Positions 32,167 through 40,973 are shown, numbered from the stretch's first letter. The stretch is DNA of 64,000 bases from Oscillospiraceae bacterium (GCA_916988195.3 CAKASQ030000075.1:1-64000), one strand, 5' to 3'. Notes: a model not told the origin generated them from the sequence alone. Translations and numbers: made by a program.

Positions 32167-32804
32167 GTAGGTCCCGCGTCCCGTTCAGCCGTTTTTTTGC
32201 CGGGGATTTTCTGAATGAGGCCGATGATCTGGCCGGAGAGAATGACCGTGAGCAGCGAAAATCCGATGCGCCGTACGGGGATGTAGCTGAGCGATAGGAG
32301 AAGCACGATGAGGTCGGACAGAAGATACACCCGTTCAATGCTCCAGCCCGTGAGGTGTGATACGCTCATGGCCAAAGCGTCGTCTCCGCCCGGCGCGCCG
32401 CCTGCCCGCACGCACACGCCCGCGCCCACGCCGACGAAAATTGCGCCCACAAATGCCGCCAGAAGCGGGTAATTCGCGATTTCCGGCCAGAGCGGGGGAA
32501 ACTGCTCGTAGAGTTTATAGCTCAGAGAAAAGCTCACTGTCGAGAGAAACGAGTAGGCCAGAAAGCGCTTTCCGAGCAGTTTCCAGCCAAGCCCGTAGCA
32601 CAGCACGTTTAAAATCGCGCCCGAGACAGACGGGGAGATCGAGAACCAGCGGTCGAGCAGCAGCGTCAGGCCAAGAACGCCTCCTTCCGTGACCCCGGAG
32701 AGCGCATGCACGTTGTAGAGCCCAAAGGCGAGAAAGGCGCTTCCGAATACGGAAATCAGGGAATCCTTCCCTGTGAGCCCCAGTGAGCGGCAGAGTTTAC
32801 ACAA
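32163..32804 (-). CDS. YitT family membrane protein
   Basis: The 213-residue protein matches the membrane half of YitT-type (DUF161) proteins: FGSAFLAFGLYNVHALSGVT, EGGVLGLTLLLDRWFSISPS, then FVGAIFVGVGAGVCVRAGGA with PGGDDALAMSVS and a last helix LLTVILSGQIIGLIQKI. About five helices are visible. The usual C-terminal DUF2179 domain is absent, which makes it a short member. Transport function is not established for the family. Start at ATG 32804. Confidence 0.85.
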   Translation of the reverse strand: MCKLCRSLGLTGKDSLISVFGSAFLAFGLYNVHALSGVTEGGVLGLTLLLDRWFSISPSVSGAILNVLCYGLGWKLLGKRFLAYSFLSTVSFSLSYKLYEQFPPLWPEIANYPLLAAFVGAIFVGVGAGVCVRAGGAPGGDDALAMSVSHLTGWSIERVYLLSDLIVLLLSLSYIPVRRIGFSLLTVILSGQIIGLIQKIPGKKTAERDAGPT

Positions 32805-32836
32805 AATAAAACCTCATTTCTGATATTTTGTATTCT

Positions 32837-32866
32837 ATCATAATCGAAGGACGGTGAATAAGTCAA
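32837..32866 (-). promoter_or_regulatory. yitT-like gene promoter
   Basis: Minus-strand TTGACT (32866-32861), 18 bases, TATGAT (32842-32837). Confidence 0.55.
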
Positions 32867-32890
32867 GCCGCAGTTTTTGGGCGGGTGCGG

Positions 32891-32919
32891 TTGTCAAGCG
32901 GGGCTCCGTGTGGTAAAAT
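32891..32919 (+). promoter_or_regulatory. Promoter of the AraC-type regulator
   Basis: TTGTCA (32891-32896), 17 bases, TAAAAT (32914-32919), 28 bases before the gene. Confidence 0.7.
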
Positions 32920-32947
32920 GGGCGAAACGAACGGGGAGGGGACAGCC

Positions 32948-33823
32948 ATGGAGCAGCCGGGATATGAAAAGCGCGGGTATCTTCGCGAGGACTTTCGCCT
33001 GTTTCATCTGACGGCCTCCATGACGGAAACGGTCGGCTGGCACTACCACGCATTCCACAAGCTCTGCGTCTATCTTGGCGGAGACGCCATCCGCTACGGC
33101 ATTGAGGGCCGCAGCTATGCGCTCGAGCCAGGGGACATGATCCTCGTGCCGCAGGGCTGCGTTCACCGTCCGGAGGCCCCGCTCGGAGCGGCGTATGACC
33201 GGATGCTGCTGTATCTGTCGCCCGAGTATCTTCGCAGCATCAGCACGGAGGAAACAGCGCTTGAAACGTGCTTTTTACAGGCGGCAGAGGAATTTCACTT
33301 TGTTATCCGCACGGGCAGGCGCAATGGGACGCTTCTTGAGCCGCTTTTCGCGTTGGAGCGGACGTTTGCAAGGCCCGGCTTCGGTCAGACAATGCTCGAA
33401 CAGGCGCTGGTGGCGCAGGTCCTCATCAGCCTCACGCGCGGCATGCAGGAGCAGGTGCTGCCCTTTGCGAGTGCGAGCGCGGCCGACGAGAAGATCGCGG
33501 CGATCTTGCAATATCTGGCCTGTCATCTGACAGAGCCCGTGTCCATTGACGACCTGGCTGCAAAATTTTACATCAGCAAGTACCATATGATGCGCCGCTT
33601 CCGCGCCCAGACGGGCTACACGATCCACGCGTATTTGACCGGCAAGCGGCTGATGCTGGCGCGCGAGAAGATCGCAAGCGGCGTTCCGATGATGGAGGCG
33701 GCGTGTAAAAGCGGCTTTGGCGACTATTCCGCGTTTTCCCGCGCCTACCGCAAGCAGTTCGGCCAGAGTCCCCGCGCGTCCTGCCAAAAAGATTTCTCTG
33801 GGAAAAACGGAAAAGACACTTGA
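32948..33823 (+). CDS. AraC family transcriptional regulator with cupin sensor
   Basis: The 291-residue protein has an N-terminal cupin-type sugar-sensing domain (about 20-100, GWHYHAFHKLCVYLGGD and LEPGDMILVPQGCVHRPEAP). The C-terminal double helix-turn-helix of AraC proteins follows: DEKIAAILQYLACHLTEPVS, IDDLAAKFYISKYHMMRRFR and the second repeat CKSGFGDYSAFSRAYRKQFG with QSP. The ATG at 32948 has GGGGAGGGG upstream. It is divergent from the YitT gene. Its ligand and targets are unknown. Confidence 0.9.
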   Translation: MEQPGYEKRGYLREDFRLFHLTASMTETVGWHYHAFHKLCVYLGGDAIRYGIEGRSYALEPGDMILVPQGCVHRPEAPLGAAYDRMLLYLSPEYLRSISTEETALETCFLQAAEEFHFVIRTGRRNGTLLEPLFALERTFARPGFGQTMLEQALVAQVLISLTRGMQEQVLPFASASAADEKIAAILQYLACHLTEPVSIDDLAAKFYISKYHMMRRFRAQTGYTIHAYLTGKRLMLAREKIASGVPMMEAACKSGFGDYSAFSRAYRKQFGQSPRASCQKDFSGKNGKDT

Positions 33824-33848
33824 CAGAATGGAGTCTGCATGTTATTAT
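33820..33848 (+). promoter_or_regulatory. Promoter of the five-tRNA cluster
   Basis: TTGACA (33820-33825), overlapping the AraC-gene stop codon, a 17-base spacer and TATTAT (33843-33848). Confidence 0.75.
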
Positions 33849-33875
33849 TTTTAGGCTGATTATGTCAGTGCGCCT

Positions 33876-33950
33876 GCGGGTGTAGCACAACGGCCAGGGC
33901 ACCAGCCTTCCAAGCTGGGGACGCGGGTTCGATTCCCGTCACCCGCTCCA
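33876..33950 (+). tRNA. tRNA-Gly (TCC)
   Basis: Acceptor GCGGGTG/CACCCGC, anticodon loop CTTCCAA gives TCC, T-loop GTTCGATTC, CCA encoded. First of five tRNAs in one cluster. Confidence 0.95.
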
Positions 33951-33956
33951 CTCTAT

Positions 33957-34033
33957 ACGCCAGTAGCTCAGCTGGATAGAGCAACTGCCTTCTAAGCAGT
34001 AGGTCGGGGGTTCGAGTCCCTCCTGGCGTGCCA
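33957..34033 (+). tRNA. tRNA-Arg (TCT)
   Basis: Acceptor ACGCCAG/CTGGCGT, anticodon loop CTTCTAA gives TCT, T-loop GTTCGAGTC, CCA encoded. Confidence 0.95.
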
Positions 34034-34066
34034 AAGCGGGGCTTTCCTGCGAAGAAAAATGAATAT

Positions 34067-34144
34067 GGTGGGTGTAGCGTAGTTGGTTAACGCGTCAGAT
34101 TGTGGCTCTGAAGACCGAGGGTTCGAGTCCCTTCACTCACCCCA
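34067..34144 (+). tRNA. tRNA-His (GTG)
   Basis: Acceptor GTGGGTG/CACTCAC with the extra G-1:C73 pair typical of tRNA-His, anticodon loop TTGTGGC gives GTG, CCA encoded. Confidence 0.95.
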
Positions 34145-34184
34145 TTTTTTCTTTTTATAGGCAAGTTTGCTGCGCCACCAACAC

Positions 34185-34259
34185 TGGGGTGTGGTGAAGC
34201 GGTAACACAGCGGACTTTGACTCCGTCATTCGTAGGTTCGAATCCTGCCACCCCAGCCA
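34185..34259 (+). tRNA. tRNA-Gln (TTG)
   Basis: Acceptor TGGGGTG/CACCCCA, anticodon loop CTTTGAC gives TTG, CCA encoded. Confidence 0.95.
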
Positions 34260-34262
34260 TCC

Positions 34263-34338
34263 GACCCGCTAGCTCAGTCGGCAGAGCACCTGCCTTTTAA
34301 GCAGGGTGTCCGGAGTTCGAATCTCCGGCGGGTCACCA
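34263..34338 (+). tRNA. tRNA-Lys (TTT)
   Basis: Acceptor GACCCGC/GCGGGTC, anticodon loop CTTTTAA gives TTT, CCA encoded. Mobile-element DNA follows its 3' end. Confidence 0.95.
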
Positions 34339-34344
34339 TATCAT

Positions 34345-34403
34345 CTGAACACTTTGGATCAATTGGCGAAAAGCCCAGTTGTTTCAAGGTGTTCAGGCTT
34401 TTT
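34345..34403 (+). terminator. Terminator behind the tRNA cluster
   Basis: CTGAACACTT (34345-34354) pairs with AAGGTGTTCAG (34386-34396), followed by a run of six T. Confidence 0.7.
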
Positions 34404-34450
34404 TACGGCCGGAAATTTTCTAAAAACTCCATGGATCAATGGCCGCTTTG

Positions 34451-34626
34451 CAGAGGTTCAAACGGGATTTGAACCTCTGTTTTTCCATATTCAAGCGGAA
34501 CTTCAGTGACAGCGCCCTTTTTCAGAGGGCTGCGGCGGCGAGATTCCGGAAAAAGCGAAGAAAAATCTTTCACAAAGTTATGGACGCTGGATTGTTGGTT
34601 TTGACGGACCAAGTCCAGCGCCCTTT
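34451..34626. terminator. Two further hairpins with T-runs before the 221-residue ORF
   Basis: CAGAGGTTCAAA/TTTGAACCTCTG plus TTTTT (34451-34484), and GGACGCTGGA/TCCAGCG plus CCCTTTT (34582-34626). With the tRNA terminator they fill the 335-base gene-free stretch 34339-34673; I see no gene there. Stacked hairpins like these fit a remnant of element control DNA. Confidence 0.6.
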
Positions 34627-34673
34627 TCGTTTGCCCGAAAAATCAAATAGGGCGCCAAGATTGGAGGTTAAAA

Positions 34674-35339
34674 ATGAGCGAGGAAATCATATCACAGAAA
34701 GAGAAATTCCTGCAGGAGGTAGAACAAGAGCTCCTGCGTAAGGAGCTGGACACAGAGCTTCTGGAAGATGGTCTGCTCCACGTTAAATGGAATGGGAAAC
34801 CTCTCTGCGCAGTAGATCAGAATGGTGCTGTCCGGTTCTGTCCAGATGATATTCGAGACGCAGAGACAGACAGGCAGCTCAGAACAGTGGTGCAGACTGC
34901 AGCGCAGACAAAGGAATATCTTCGGATGCTGGAACGGACACCCACGTTAAAAGCTGTCGGCTTAGATGAAGACTATAAGATCCTTGCGGATTTCGGTGAT
35001 GTGGTGCTGGCGGGGCGTTGCTGCAAAACAGGCACGAAGTTCGTGACGTGGGAATGGGACTTTGACCGGCAAGGCGTTCACGCCGGTCATTACTTCATGG
35101 AAAACTACGAAGCGGCAAAGCAGGACTTCGCTGTCCGCGCCGGTCTGGTGGAGAGCCAGCGCCTTTTTTCAGACGAGCAGCTTGCTGTGATTAAAAATGC
35201 CTGCGAGTTTGCGCTGGAGGACGACGCGACACTCTCGTATGCCGAAGAAAAGCAGCTCCAAAGCGTGCAGGAGCAGATCGAACTGCTTCTGCCACAGCAG
35301 GAACGGAATCAACACCCCACAATGGAGCAGACAATGTAA
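34674..35339 (+). CDS. Conjugative-element-type protein of unknown function
   Basis: The 221-residue soluble, acidic protein starts MSEEIISQKEKFLQEVEQEL. Its middle and C-terminal part (TKFVTWEWDFDRQGVHAGHY, NYEAAKQDFAVRAGLVESQR, LFSDEQLAVIKNACEFAL) resembles accessory proteins carried by clostridial integrative elements, often near antirestriction or YodL-type genes. No catalytic motif is visible. The ATG at 34674 has GGAGG upstream, and a terminator follows directly. It lies between the tRNA-Lys 3' end and a truncated host gene, so it is probably the last gene of a decayed element. Confidence 0.65.
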   Translation: MSEEIISQKEKFLQEVEQELLRKELDTELLEDGLLHVKWNGKPLCAVDQNGAVRFCPDDIRDAETDRQLRTVVQTAAQTKEYLRMLERTPTLKAVGLDEDYKILADFGDVVLAGRCCKTGTKFVTWEWDFDRQGVHAGHYFMENYEAAKQDFAVRAGLVESQRLFSDEQLAVIKNACEFALEDDATLSYAEEKQLQSVQEQIELLLPQQERNQHPTMEQTM

Positions 35340-35348
35340 TATTTGCAA

Positions 35349-35385
35349 AGAGCCGAGATTTCGTCTGGAAGTCTCGGCTTTTTTG
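35349..35385 (+). terminator. Terminator after the element ORF
   Basis: AGCCGAGATTTC and GGAAGTCTCGGCT form a stem around GTCT, followed by six T. Confidence 0.85.
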
Positions 35386-35494
35386 CGTTCAGGGAGGAAC
35401 TTTATGAAACACAGTCAAGAAGAATGAGCAGGCGAAGGGCGGCCCCCGCAAGCCGTGCCTGTTCTCGGAGTCCACCGTCGAAAGCTTCCGCCGC

Positions 35495-37162
35495 GTGGCC
35501 TCTGCCTGTCATGCCTACGGCGCGAAGGTCTCCATCCAGCTCCAGCACGCGGGCCCCGAGGGAAGCTCGGCGCTTACCGGCTACCCCCTGAAGGCGGCCA
35601 GCGCGATTCCGGCAGCGGTCGGACGCGAAACGCCGGAGGCTGTGTCAAAAGAAGAGCTCTACCGTATCATCGAGTGCTACGGCGACGCGGCCAGACGCGC
35701 CCAATTGGCCGGGATCGGCATGGTCGAGGTCCACTGCGCGCACGGCTATCTTGTCAGCACGTTCATTTCCCAGCGCACGAACAACCGCACGGACGAGTTT
35801 GGCGGCTGCTTTGAAAACCGGATGCGCCTTCCGCGGCTGATCATCGAAAACATCCGCAAAAAGACCGGCGGCAACCTTCCGATTCTCTGCCGCATCAACG
35901 CCTGCGACGAGGTTCCGGGCGGACAGAGCGTGCAGGATGCGGCGGCGGTCGCGGCTTACTTAGAACAGGAGTGCGGCGTGGACGCGCTGCATGTGACGCG
36001 CGCGGTGCACCTGCATGATGAGTTCATGTGGGCCCCCGGCATCACGCACGGCGGGTTCAACGCGGACCTCGTGACCGAGATCAAGCGGGCCGTTTCCGTT
36101 CCTGTCATCATTGTCGGCAGGTTCACAGAGCCGCAGTACGCAGAGCTCTTGGTCAAGCAGGGGAGATGCGACCTTGTCGCCTTTGGCCGGCAGAGCATCG
36201 CGGACCCAGAGCTTCCCAACAAAGTGCGGAACAATCAGCTTGAGACCCTTGCGCCCTGCATCGGCTGTCTTCTTGGGTGCGTGCCTAACATGTTTGCGGG
36301 CAGGCCCATCACCTGCGCGGTGAACCCGTGTGTTGGAAGAGAAACCGAAATCACTCCGGCTGAGACTTCCAAAAACGTCGTCGTGGTCGGCGGCGGCCCG
36401 GGCGGACTGTACGCGGCTTATATTCTCGCGCTGCGCGGGCATAAGGTGACGCTGCTGGAGAAGAATCAGGAGCTCGGCGGCAACTTCCGCATCGCGGCGT
36501 ACCCCACCGGCAAGGGCCAGCTGACTGAAGCGGTCCGGTCCATGATCGTGCGCTGCGAAAACGCGGGTGTTGCTATCCGGACCGGCGTGGAGGCGGACGA
36601 AGCTGTGCTCAGATCCCTGAGCCCCGACGCCATCGTCCTGGCAACCGGCTCCAATCCGCTGATTCTTCGTATTCCGGGTCTTAGCGAATGCGGTTTCATG
36701 ACGGCGCAGGAGCTTTTGGATGGCAAGCGGTCGGCTGGCCGGAAGGCTCTTGTGGTCGGCGGCGGCATGGTCGGCTGCGAAGCGGCGGAATTTTTGGCCG
36801 AGCGCGGACATGAGGTTTCCGTCATCGAAATGAAGGATGTGATCGCGGCGGACGTCACCCCCGAGAGCCGCCGGTACATGTTTGAAGCCTTCCGCGAGCA
36901 CAATGTCGGGCTCTACCCGGGCGCGAAGGTCGGGCAGTTTTACACTGACGGTGTCGACTATACCCTCGCGGACGGGACGCCAGACAGCCTCCGGGGCTTC
37001 GACAGCATTGTTCTTGCCATGGGCTCGCGCGCAAATGCCGCGCTCAAGGAGACGGCGGAGGCCGTGTGCACGCAGGTCCTTGTCATCGGCGAGGCAGCAA
37101 AGGCCCCCGGCAACGCGGTCACCGCAACGACCGATGCGCTTCATGCGGCGCTTCAGGTATAA
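35495..37162 (+). CDS. NADH:flavin oxidoreductase, FadH/BaiCD type, 5'-truncated
   Basis: Family members are about 640-670 residues: an FMN TIM barrel, a 4Fe-4S site and a FAD/NAD(P) domain, acting on enoates or dienoyl-CoA. Here the barrel starts in the middle (VSIQLQHAGPEGS, GIGMVEVHCAHGYLVSTFIS, RTDEFGGCFENRMRL). The cluster Cys set CIGCLLGCVPNM...CAVNPCVG and the Rossmann motifs VVVVGGGPGGLYAAYILALR and LVVGGGMVGCEAAEFL are intact. The first about 80-95 residues are missing: the frame is open only from 35408 with no good start (GTG at 35495 has no ribosome site), directly next to element DNA. It is probably non-functional or a relic. Confidence 0.85.
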   Translation: MASACHAYGAKVSIQLQHAGPEGSSALTGYPLKAASAIPAAVGRETPEAVSKEELYRIIECYGDAARRAQLAGIGMVEVHCAHGYLVSTFISQRTNNRTDEFGGCFENRMRLPRLIIENIRKKTGGNLPILCRINACDEVPGGQSVQDAAAVAAYLEQECGVDALHVTRAVHLHDEFMWAPGITHGGFNADLVTEIKRAVSVPVIIVGRFTEPQYAELLVKQGRCDLVAFGRQSIADPELPNKVRNNQLETLAPCIGCLLGCVPNMFAGRPITCAVNPCVGRETEITPAETSKNVVVVGGGPGGLYAAYILALRGHKVTLLEKNQELGGNFRIAAYPTGKGQLTEAVRSMIVRCENAGVAIRTGVEADEAVLRSLSPDAIVLATGSNPLILRIPGLSECGFMTAQELLDGKRSAGRKALVVGGGMVGCEAAEFLAERGHEVSVIEMKDVIAADVTPESRRYMFEAFREHNVGLYPGAKVGQFYTDGVDYTLADGTPDSLRGFDSIVLAMGSRANAALKETAEAVCTQVLVIGEAAKAPGNAVTATTDALHAALQV

Positions 37163-37188
37163 ATATCACCCCCTATCCATCGAAGCGG

Positions 37189-37216
37189 GAGCTGCCCGGG
37201 AAATCCCGGGCAGCTC
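37189..37216 (+). terminator. Hairpin after the flavin oxidoreductase gene
   Basis: GAGCTGCCCGGG and CCCGGGCAGCTC form a perfect 12-bp stem around AAAT. The T-run is short (CTTG), so termination strength is doubtful. Confidence 0.55.
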
Positions 37217-37404
37217 TTGCGGCTGTTCCAAAGGACTGGTCCGGATGGGGCTTGGCTGGAAGAAACATGAAATTGATATTTTTTTATCGATACGTATTGA
37301 CTTATTAGAATCCGTATGTTACTGTATTCATATGTTAAAAACGTTATGTATTATATCAAAAACAACATAGTTGTATGTAAAAAATCAAAAGGAGTGAAAT
37401 AGCC

Positions 37405-39240
37405 TTGAGCAGACTCGATATCAAAACCGCGAGTAAGGCGCAGACTGTCGTTGACCGGCTGTACAAGGATATGGAGCGCAGGATCGCGTCCAGCCCGCCG
37501 GGACTATGTCCGATCGATATGTCGCTGACATTTTTGCAGCTGTGCCATGCGCAGTCGTGCGGCAAATGCGTCCCCTGCCGGATTGGGCTCGGGCAGCTGG
37601 CTGCGCTGATGGGGCAGGTGCTGGATGGGACCGGTACGATGCTGACGATCGACACCATCGAAAAAACGGCGCGCGCGATCGTCGCTTCTGCCGACTGCGC
37701 CATCGGACGCGATGCGGCGCAGCTGGTCTTAAGCGGCTTTGAAGGCTTCCGGGACGACTATGTGAACCATGTGCAGCACCACCGGTGCCTCGCGTCGCTG
37801 CAAAACCCTGTGCCGTGCGTGTCGCTGTGTCCCGCGGGTGTGGATGTGCCGGGGTATGTCGCGCTGGTGCGCGAAGGGCGCTATGCAGACGCGGTGCGCC
37901 TCATCCGAAAGGATAACCCCATGCCGACGGCCTGCGCGTATATCTGCGAGCATCCGTGTGAGGCGCGCTGCCGCCGCAATATGGTAGACGCGCCGGTCAA
38001 TATCCGGGGCCTCAAGCGCTACGCGGTCGACCACGCGGGCGATGTTCCGAATCCTCCCTGCGAGCAATCGACCGGCAAGCGTGTGGCGATCATCGGCGGC
38101 GGTCCGAGCGGTCTTTCCTGCGCATATTATCTGCGCCTGATGGGCCACGGCGTAACGATTTTTGAAGAAAAGAAGAAGCTTGGCGGCATGCTCCGCTATG
38201 GCATCCCCGCCTACCGCTTCCCGCGGGAAAAGCTGGACGCAGAGATTTCCTCCATCTTGTCTACCGGCGTGGAGGTACATACCGGCGTGACGGTCGGAAA
38301 GGACATTTCCTTCGAGCAGCTCCATAAAGACTATGACTGCCTGTATGTCGCCATCGGCGCGCACACGGACAAGAAAACCGGCATTCCGGGAGAAAGCAGC
38401 AAAAATGTTATGTCCGCCGTCGAGATGCTGCGCGCCATCGGGGATGACGTGATGACCGACTTTACCGGAAAGCGCGTTGTGGTCATCGGCGGCGGCAACG
38501 TGGCGATGGATGTGACGAGAAGCTCGGCGCGTTTGGGAGCCGCCAGCGTCACCTGCGTCTATCGCCGCAGAATCGCGGATATGACCGCGCTTCCGGACGA
38601 GGTGAAGGGCGCGATCGCAGAAGGTGCAGAGGTTCGCGAGCTTTGCGCGCCGGTGCGCATTGAGGCAAACGAAGCCGGCGAGGCAGCAGCCCTCTGGGTG
38701 CAGCCGCAGATCATCGGCTTTGCCGACAAGACCGGCCGCCCGCGTCCGGAGACTGCCGATCAGCCCGAAGAACGTATCCCGGCAGATCTCATCGTCGTCG
38801 CCATTGGGCAGGGCGTGGAAATCGCGGGCTTTGAACAGACCGGTATCCCCATCCGCCGGGGGACCTTCATGGCAGAAAGCTCCAGCCAGATCGACAACAT
38901 GGAAACCGTCTTTGCAGGCGGCGACTGCGTGACGGGACCTGCGACTGCCATCCGCGCCATCGCGGCCGGTAAGGTTGCGGCAGCGAACATCGACGAGCAG
39001 CTCGGATTCCATCATGAGATTCGAACCGATGTGGAAATTCCCGCGCCGCATCTTGACGTATGTCCGCCGCGCGGGCGCGTCAATACGAAAGAGCGAGAAG
39101 CTGCACAGCGCAAGTGTGATTTTGAAGACATCGAATGCGGCATGACCCACGAGGAAGCCTGCGCCGAGAGCGGCCGCTGCCTGCGCTGCGATCACTTCGG
39201 CTACGGCATCTTCAAAGGAGGGAGGACGGAAAGATGGTAA
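37405..39240 (+). CDS. NuoF-like 4Fe-4S domain fused to a GltD-type flavoprotein (hydrogenase partner)
   Basis: The 611-residue protein starts with TTG (AAGGAGTG upstream). Residues about 35-125 match the C-terminal iron-sulfur part of NuoF/HydB (SCGKCVPCRIGLGQL, then a distal Cys), without the FMN/NADH part. Residues about 130-600 match the glutamate-synthase small-subunit/NfnB fold: CVSLCPAGVDVPGYVALVRE, ICEHPCEARCRRNMVDAPVN, FAD loop VAIIGGGPSGLSCAYYLRLM and NADPH loop VVVIGGGNVAMDVTRSSARL. A last Cys pair CLRCDHFGYG closes it. It overlaps hydA by 7 bases, so it is the likely NAD(P)H-side electron module of that hydrogenase. Confidence 0.85.
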   Translation: MSRLDIKTASKAQTVVDRLYKDMERRIASSPPGLCPIDMSLTFLQLCHAQSCGKCVPCRIGLGQLAALMGQVLDGTGTMLTIDTIEKTARAIVASADCAIGRDAAQLVLSGFEGFRDDYVNHVQHHRCLASLQNPVPCVSLCPAGVDVPGYVALVREGRYADAVRLIRKDNPMPTACAYICEHPCEARCRRNMVDAPVNIRGLKRYAVDHAGDVPNPPCEQSTGKRVAIIGGGPSGLSCAYYLRLMGHGVTIFEEKKKLGGMLRYGIPAYRFPREKLDAEISSILSTGVEVHTGVTVGKDISFEQLHKDYDCLYVAIGAHTDKKTGIPGESSKNVMSAVEMLRAIGDDVMTDFTGKRVVVIGGGNVAMDVTRSSARLGAASVTCVYRRRIADMTALPDEVKGAIAEGAEVRELCAPVRIEANEAGEAAALWVQPQIIGFADKTGRPRPETADQPEERIPADLIVVAIGQGVEIAGFEQTGIPIRRGTFMAESSSQIDNMETVFAGGDCVTGPATAIRAIAAGKVAAANIDEQLGFHHEIRTDVEIPAPHLDVCPPRGRVNTKEREAAQRKCDFEDIECGMTHEEACAESGRCLRCDHFGYGIFKGGRTERW

Positions 39241-40973
39241 CACTGGTCATTGACAACAAGACCGTCTGCGTGCCGGAAGGAACCAGCATTCTCGACGCGG
39301 CGCGCACGGCGAGCATTGATATACCGACGCTCTGCTACCTCAAAGACCTCAACGAGATCGGCGCCTGCCGCATCTGCATGGTCGAGGTCGAGGGGCAGGA
39401 CACGTTAGTTGCCGCATGTGACAACGAGGTCCATGAGGGCATGGTCATCCACACGAACTCCCAGAAGGTGCGTATGACGCGGCGCGTCAATCTTCAGCTG
39501 CTGCTCAGCCAGCACGAGGTAAACTGCGTCAAGTGTACGCGCAGCGGCAACTGCAAGCTTCAAAAGCTGTCCAACGACTATAACCTGCTCGGCGCGCCCT
39601 ATCAGAAAAAGCTGCGTCCGGCGCCGGTCGACTATTCCGCGCCCATTCTGCGCTTTGAAAACCGCTGCGTCAAATGCATGCGCTGCGTGCAGGTCTGCGA
39701 TAAAATGCAGGGCGTACATATCTGGGATCTGGTCGGGACCGGCTCGCGGACAACGGTCGGCACGGCAAGAGCAAACAGCCTTTCGAGTTCTCTTTGCACC
39801 TATTGCGGCCAGTGCGTGACCCACTGTCCGGTCGGCGCGCTGGAAGAGCGAGATGACACGGACCATGTCTACCGGATGCTGGCAGACCCGGAGCTCACGA
39901 CCGTCGTGCAAGTCGCGCCTGCTGTCCGCGCGGCGTGGGCGGAGTATTTCGGTCTCGCGCCGGAGCAGGCCACGCCGGGTGTTCTGGCCTCTGCGCTGCG
40001 GGAACTGGGCTTTGACTATGTGTTCGACACCAATTTTAGCGCCGACCTTACCATCATGGAGGAGGGCAGCGAGTTCCTTGCGCGCTTTACGCACAAGGAC
40101 GCGTATGCATGGCCGATGTTCACCTCCTGCTGCCCCGGCTGGGTGCGGTTCGTGAAGGGGCAGTTCCCGCAGTTTTCGAAGAACCTCTCCACGGCAAAAT
40201 CGCCACAGCAGATGTTCGGTGCGGTGGCGAAGAGCTACTTCGCGGAAAAAATCGGCGTCGACCCGAAAAATATGCGTGTCATCTCCGTGATGCCGTGCAC
40301 GTCCAAAAAGGCGGAAGCCGAGCTTCCGACAATGCGCGATGCCTGCGGCGATCCGGATGTGGACGTGGTTATCACCACGCGCGAGCTGGTTCGTATGCTC
40401 CGCTGCTCCATGATCGATCCGGCGGCGCTGGAAGAAAGCAGCTTCGACTCTCCACTCGGCTCCGGCACGGGCGCGGCCGTGATTTTCGGCGCAACCGGCG
40501 GCGTGATGGATGCGGCGCTTCGCAGCGCATATTATCTTGTAACCGGCAAAAATCCCGACCCCGACGCATTTACTGCCGTGCGCGGCATGCAGGGCTGGAA
40601 GGAAGCTTCGTTCGAGATTCCCGGCGCGGGCACGGTCCGGACGGCGGTCGTGAGTGGCCTTGGAAACACCAGAAAGCTTCTGGAGGTCATTGCTTCCGGC
40701 CTCGCACAGTATGACTTTGTCGAGGTCATGGCGTGTCCCGGCGGCTGCGCGGGCGGCGGCGGTCAGCCAATCCACGATGGAGTAGAGTGCGCCGAGCAGC
40801 GCGGAAATGTTCTCTGGGGTCTTGATAAAACGTCGGCGCTTCGCTTCTCCCACGAAAACCCCGACGTGCAGGCGCTTTACACGGAATTTTTGGAAAAGCC
40901 TCTGTCCAAGCGCTCGCACCATCTGCTGCATACCGACATTGACGCCTGGCAGATGCCGCAGAACCTCGGATGA
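39234..40973 (+). CDS. hydA: [FeFe] hydrogenase, multi-cluster group A type
   Basis: HydA makes or oxidises H2 at the H-cluster. The three signature motifs are present: L1 FTSCCPGWVRF, L2 VMPCTSKKAEAE and L3 VMACPGGCAGGGGQP. N-terminal clusters in order are a [2Fe-2S] domain (CYLKDLNEIGACRICMVEVE), the His-ligated cluster (HEVNCVKCTRSGNCKLQ) and two 4Fe-4S (CVKCMRCVQVC and CTYCGQCVTHCPVGAL). Length is 579 residues. The ATG at 39234 has AGGAGGGAGG and overlaps the partner gene. No maturation genes (hydE, F, G) are in the window, so they must lie elsewhere. Confidence 0.95.
   Translation: MVTLVIDNKTVCVPEGTSILDAARTASIDIPTLCYLKDLNEIGACRICMVEVEGQDTLVAACDNEVHEGMVIHTNSQKVRMTRRVNLQLLLSQHEVNCVKCTRSGNCKLQKLSNDYNLLGAPYQKKLRPAPVDYSAPILRFENRCVKCMRCVQVCDKMQGVHIWDLVGTGSRTTVGTARANSLSSSLCTYCGQCVTHCPVGALEERDDTDHVYRMLADPELTTVVQVAPAVRAAWAEYFGLAPEQATPGVLASALRELGFDYVFDTNFSADLTIMEEGSEFLARFTHKDAYAWPMFTSCCPGWVRFVKGQFPQFSKNLSTAKSPQQMFGAVAKSYFAEKIGVDPKNMRVISVMPCTSKKAEAELPTMRDACGDPDVDVVITTRELVRMLRCSMIDPAALEESSFDSPLGSGTGAAVIFGATGGVMDAALRSAYYLVTGKNPDPDAFTAVRGMQGWKEASFEIPGAGTVRTAVVSGLGNTRKLLEVIASGLAQYDFVEVMACPGGCAGGGGQPIHDGVECAEQRGNVLWGLDKTSALRFSHENPDVQALYTEFLEKPLSKRSHHLLHTDIDAWQMPQNLG

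Noticed and set aside
34263-35420. Right attachment-site repeat of tRNA-Lys near 35400
   Set aside because: The 3' end of tRNA-Lys (TTCGAATCTCCGGCGGGTCA) does not recur near the truncated gene, so no att pair can be shown.
37729-39243. 504-codon minus-strand frame opposite the hydrogenase partner
   Set aside because: Shadow of the GltD-type fusion gene, His/Arg/Ala-rich with no start site.
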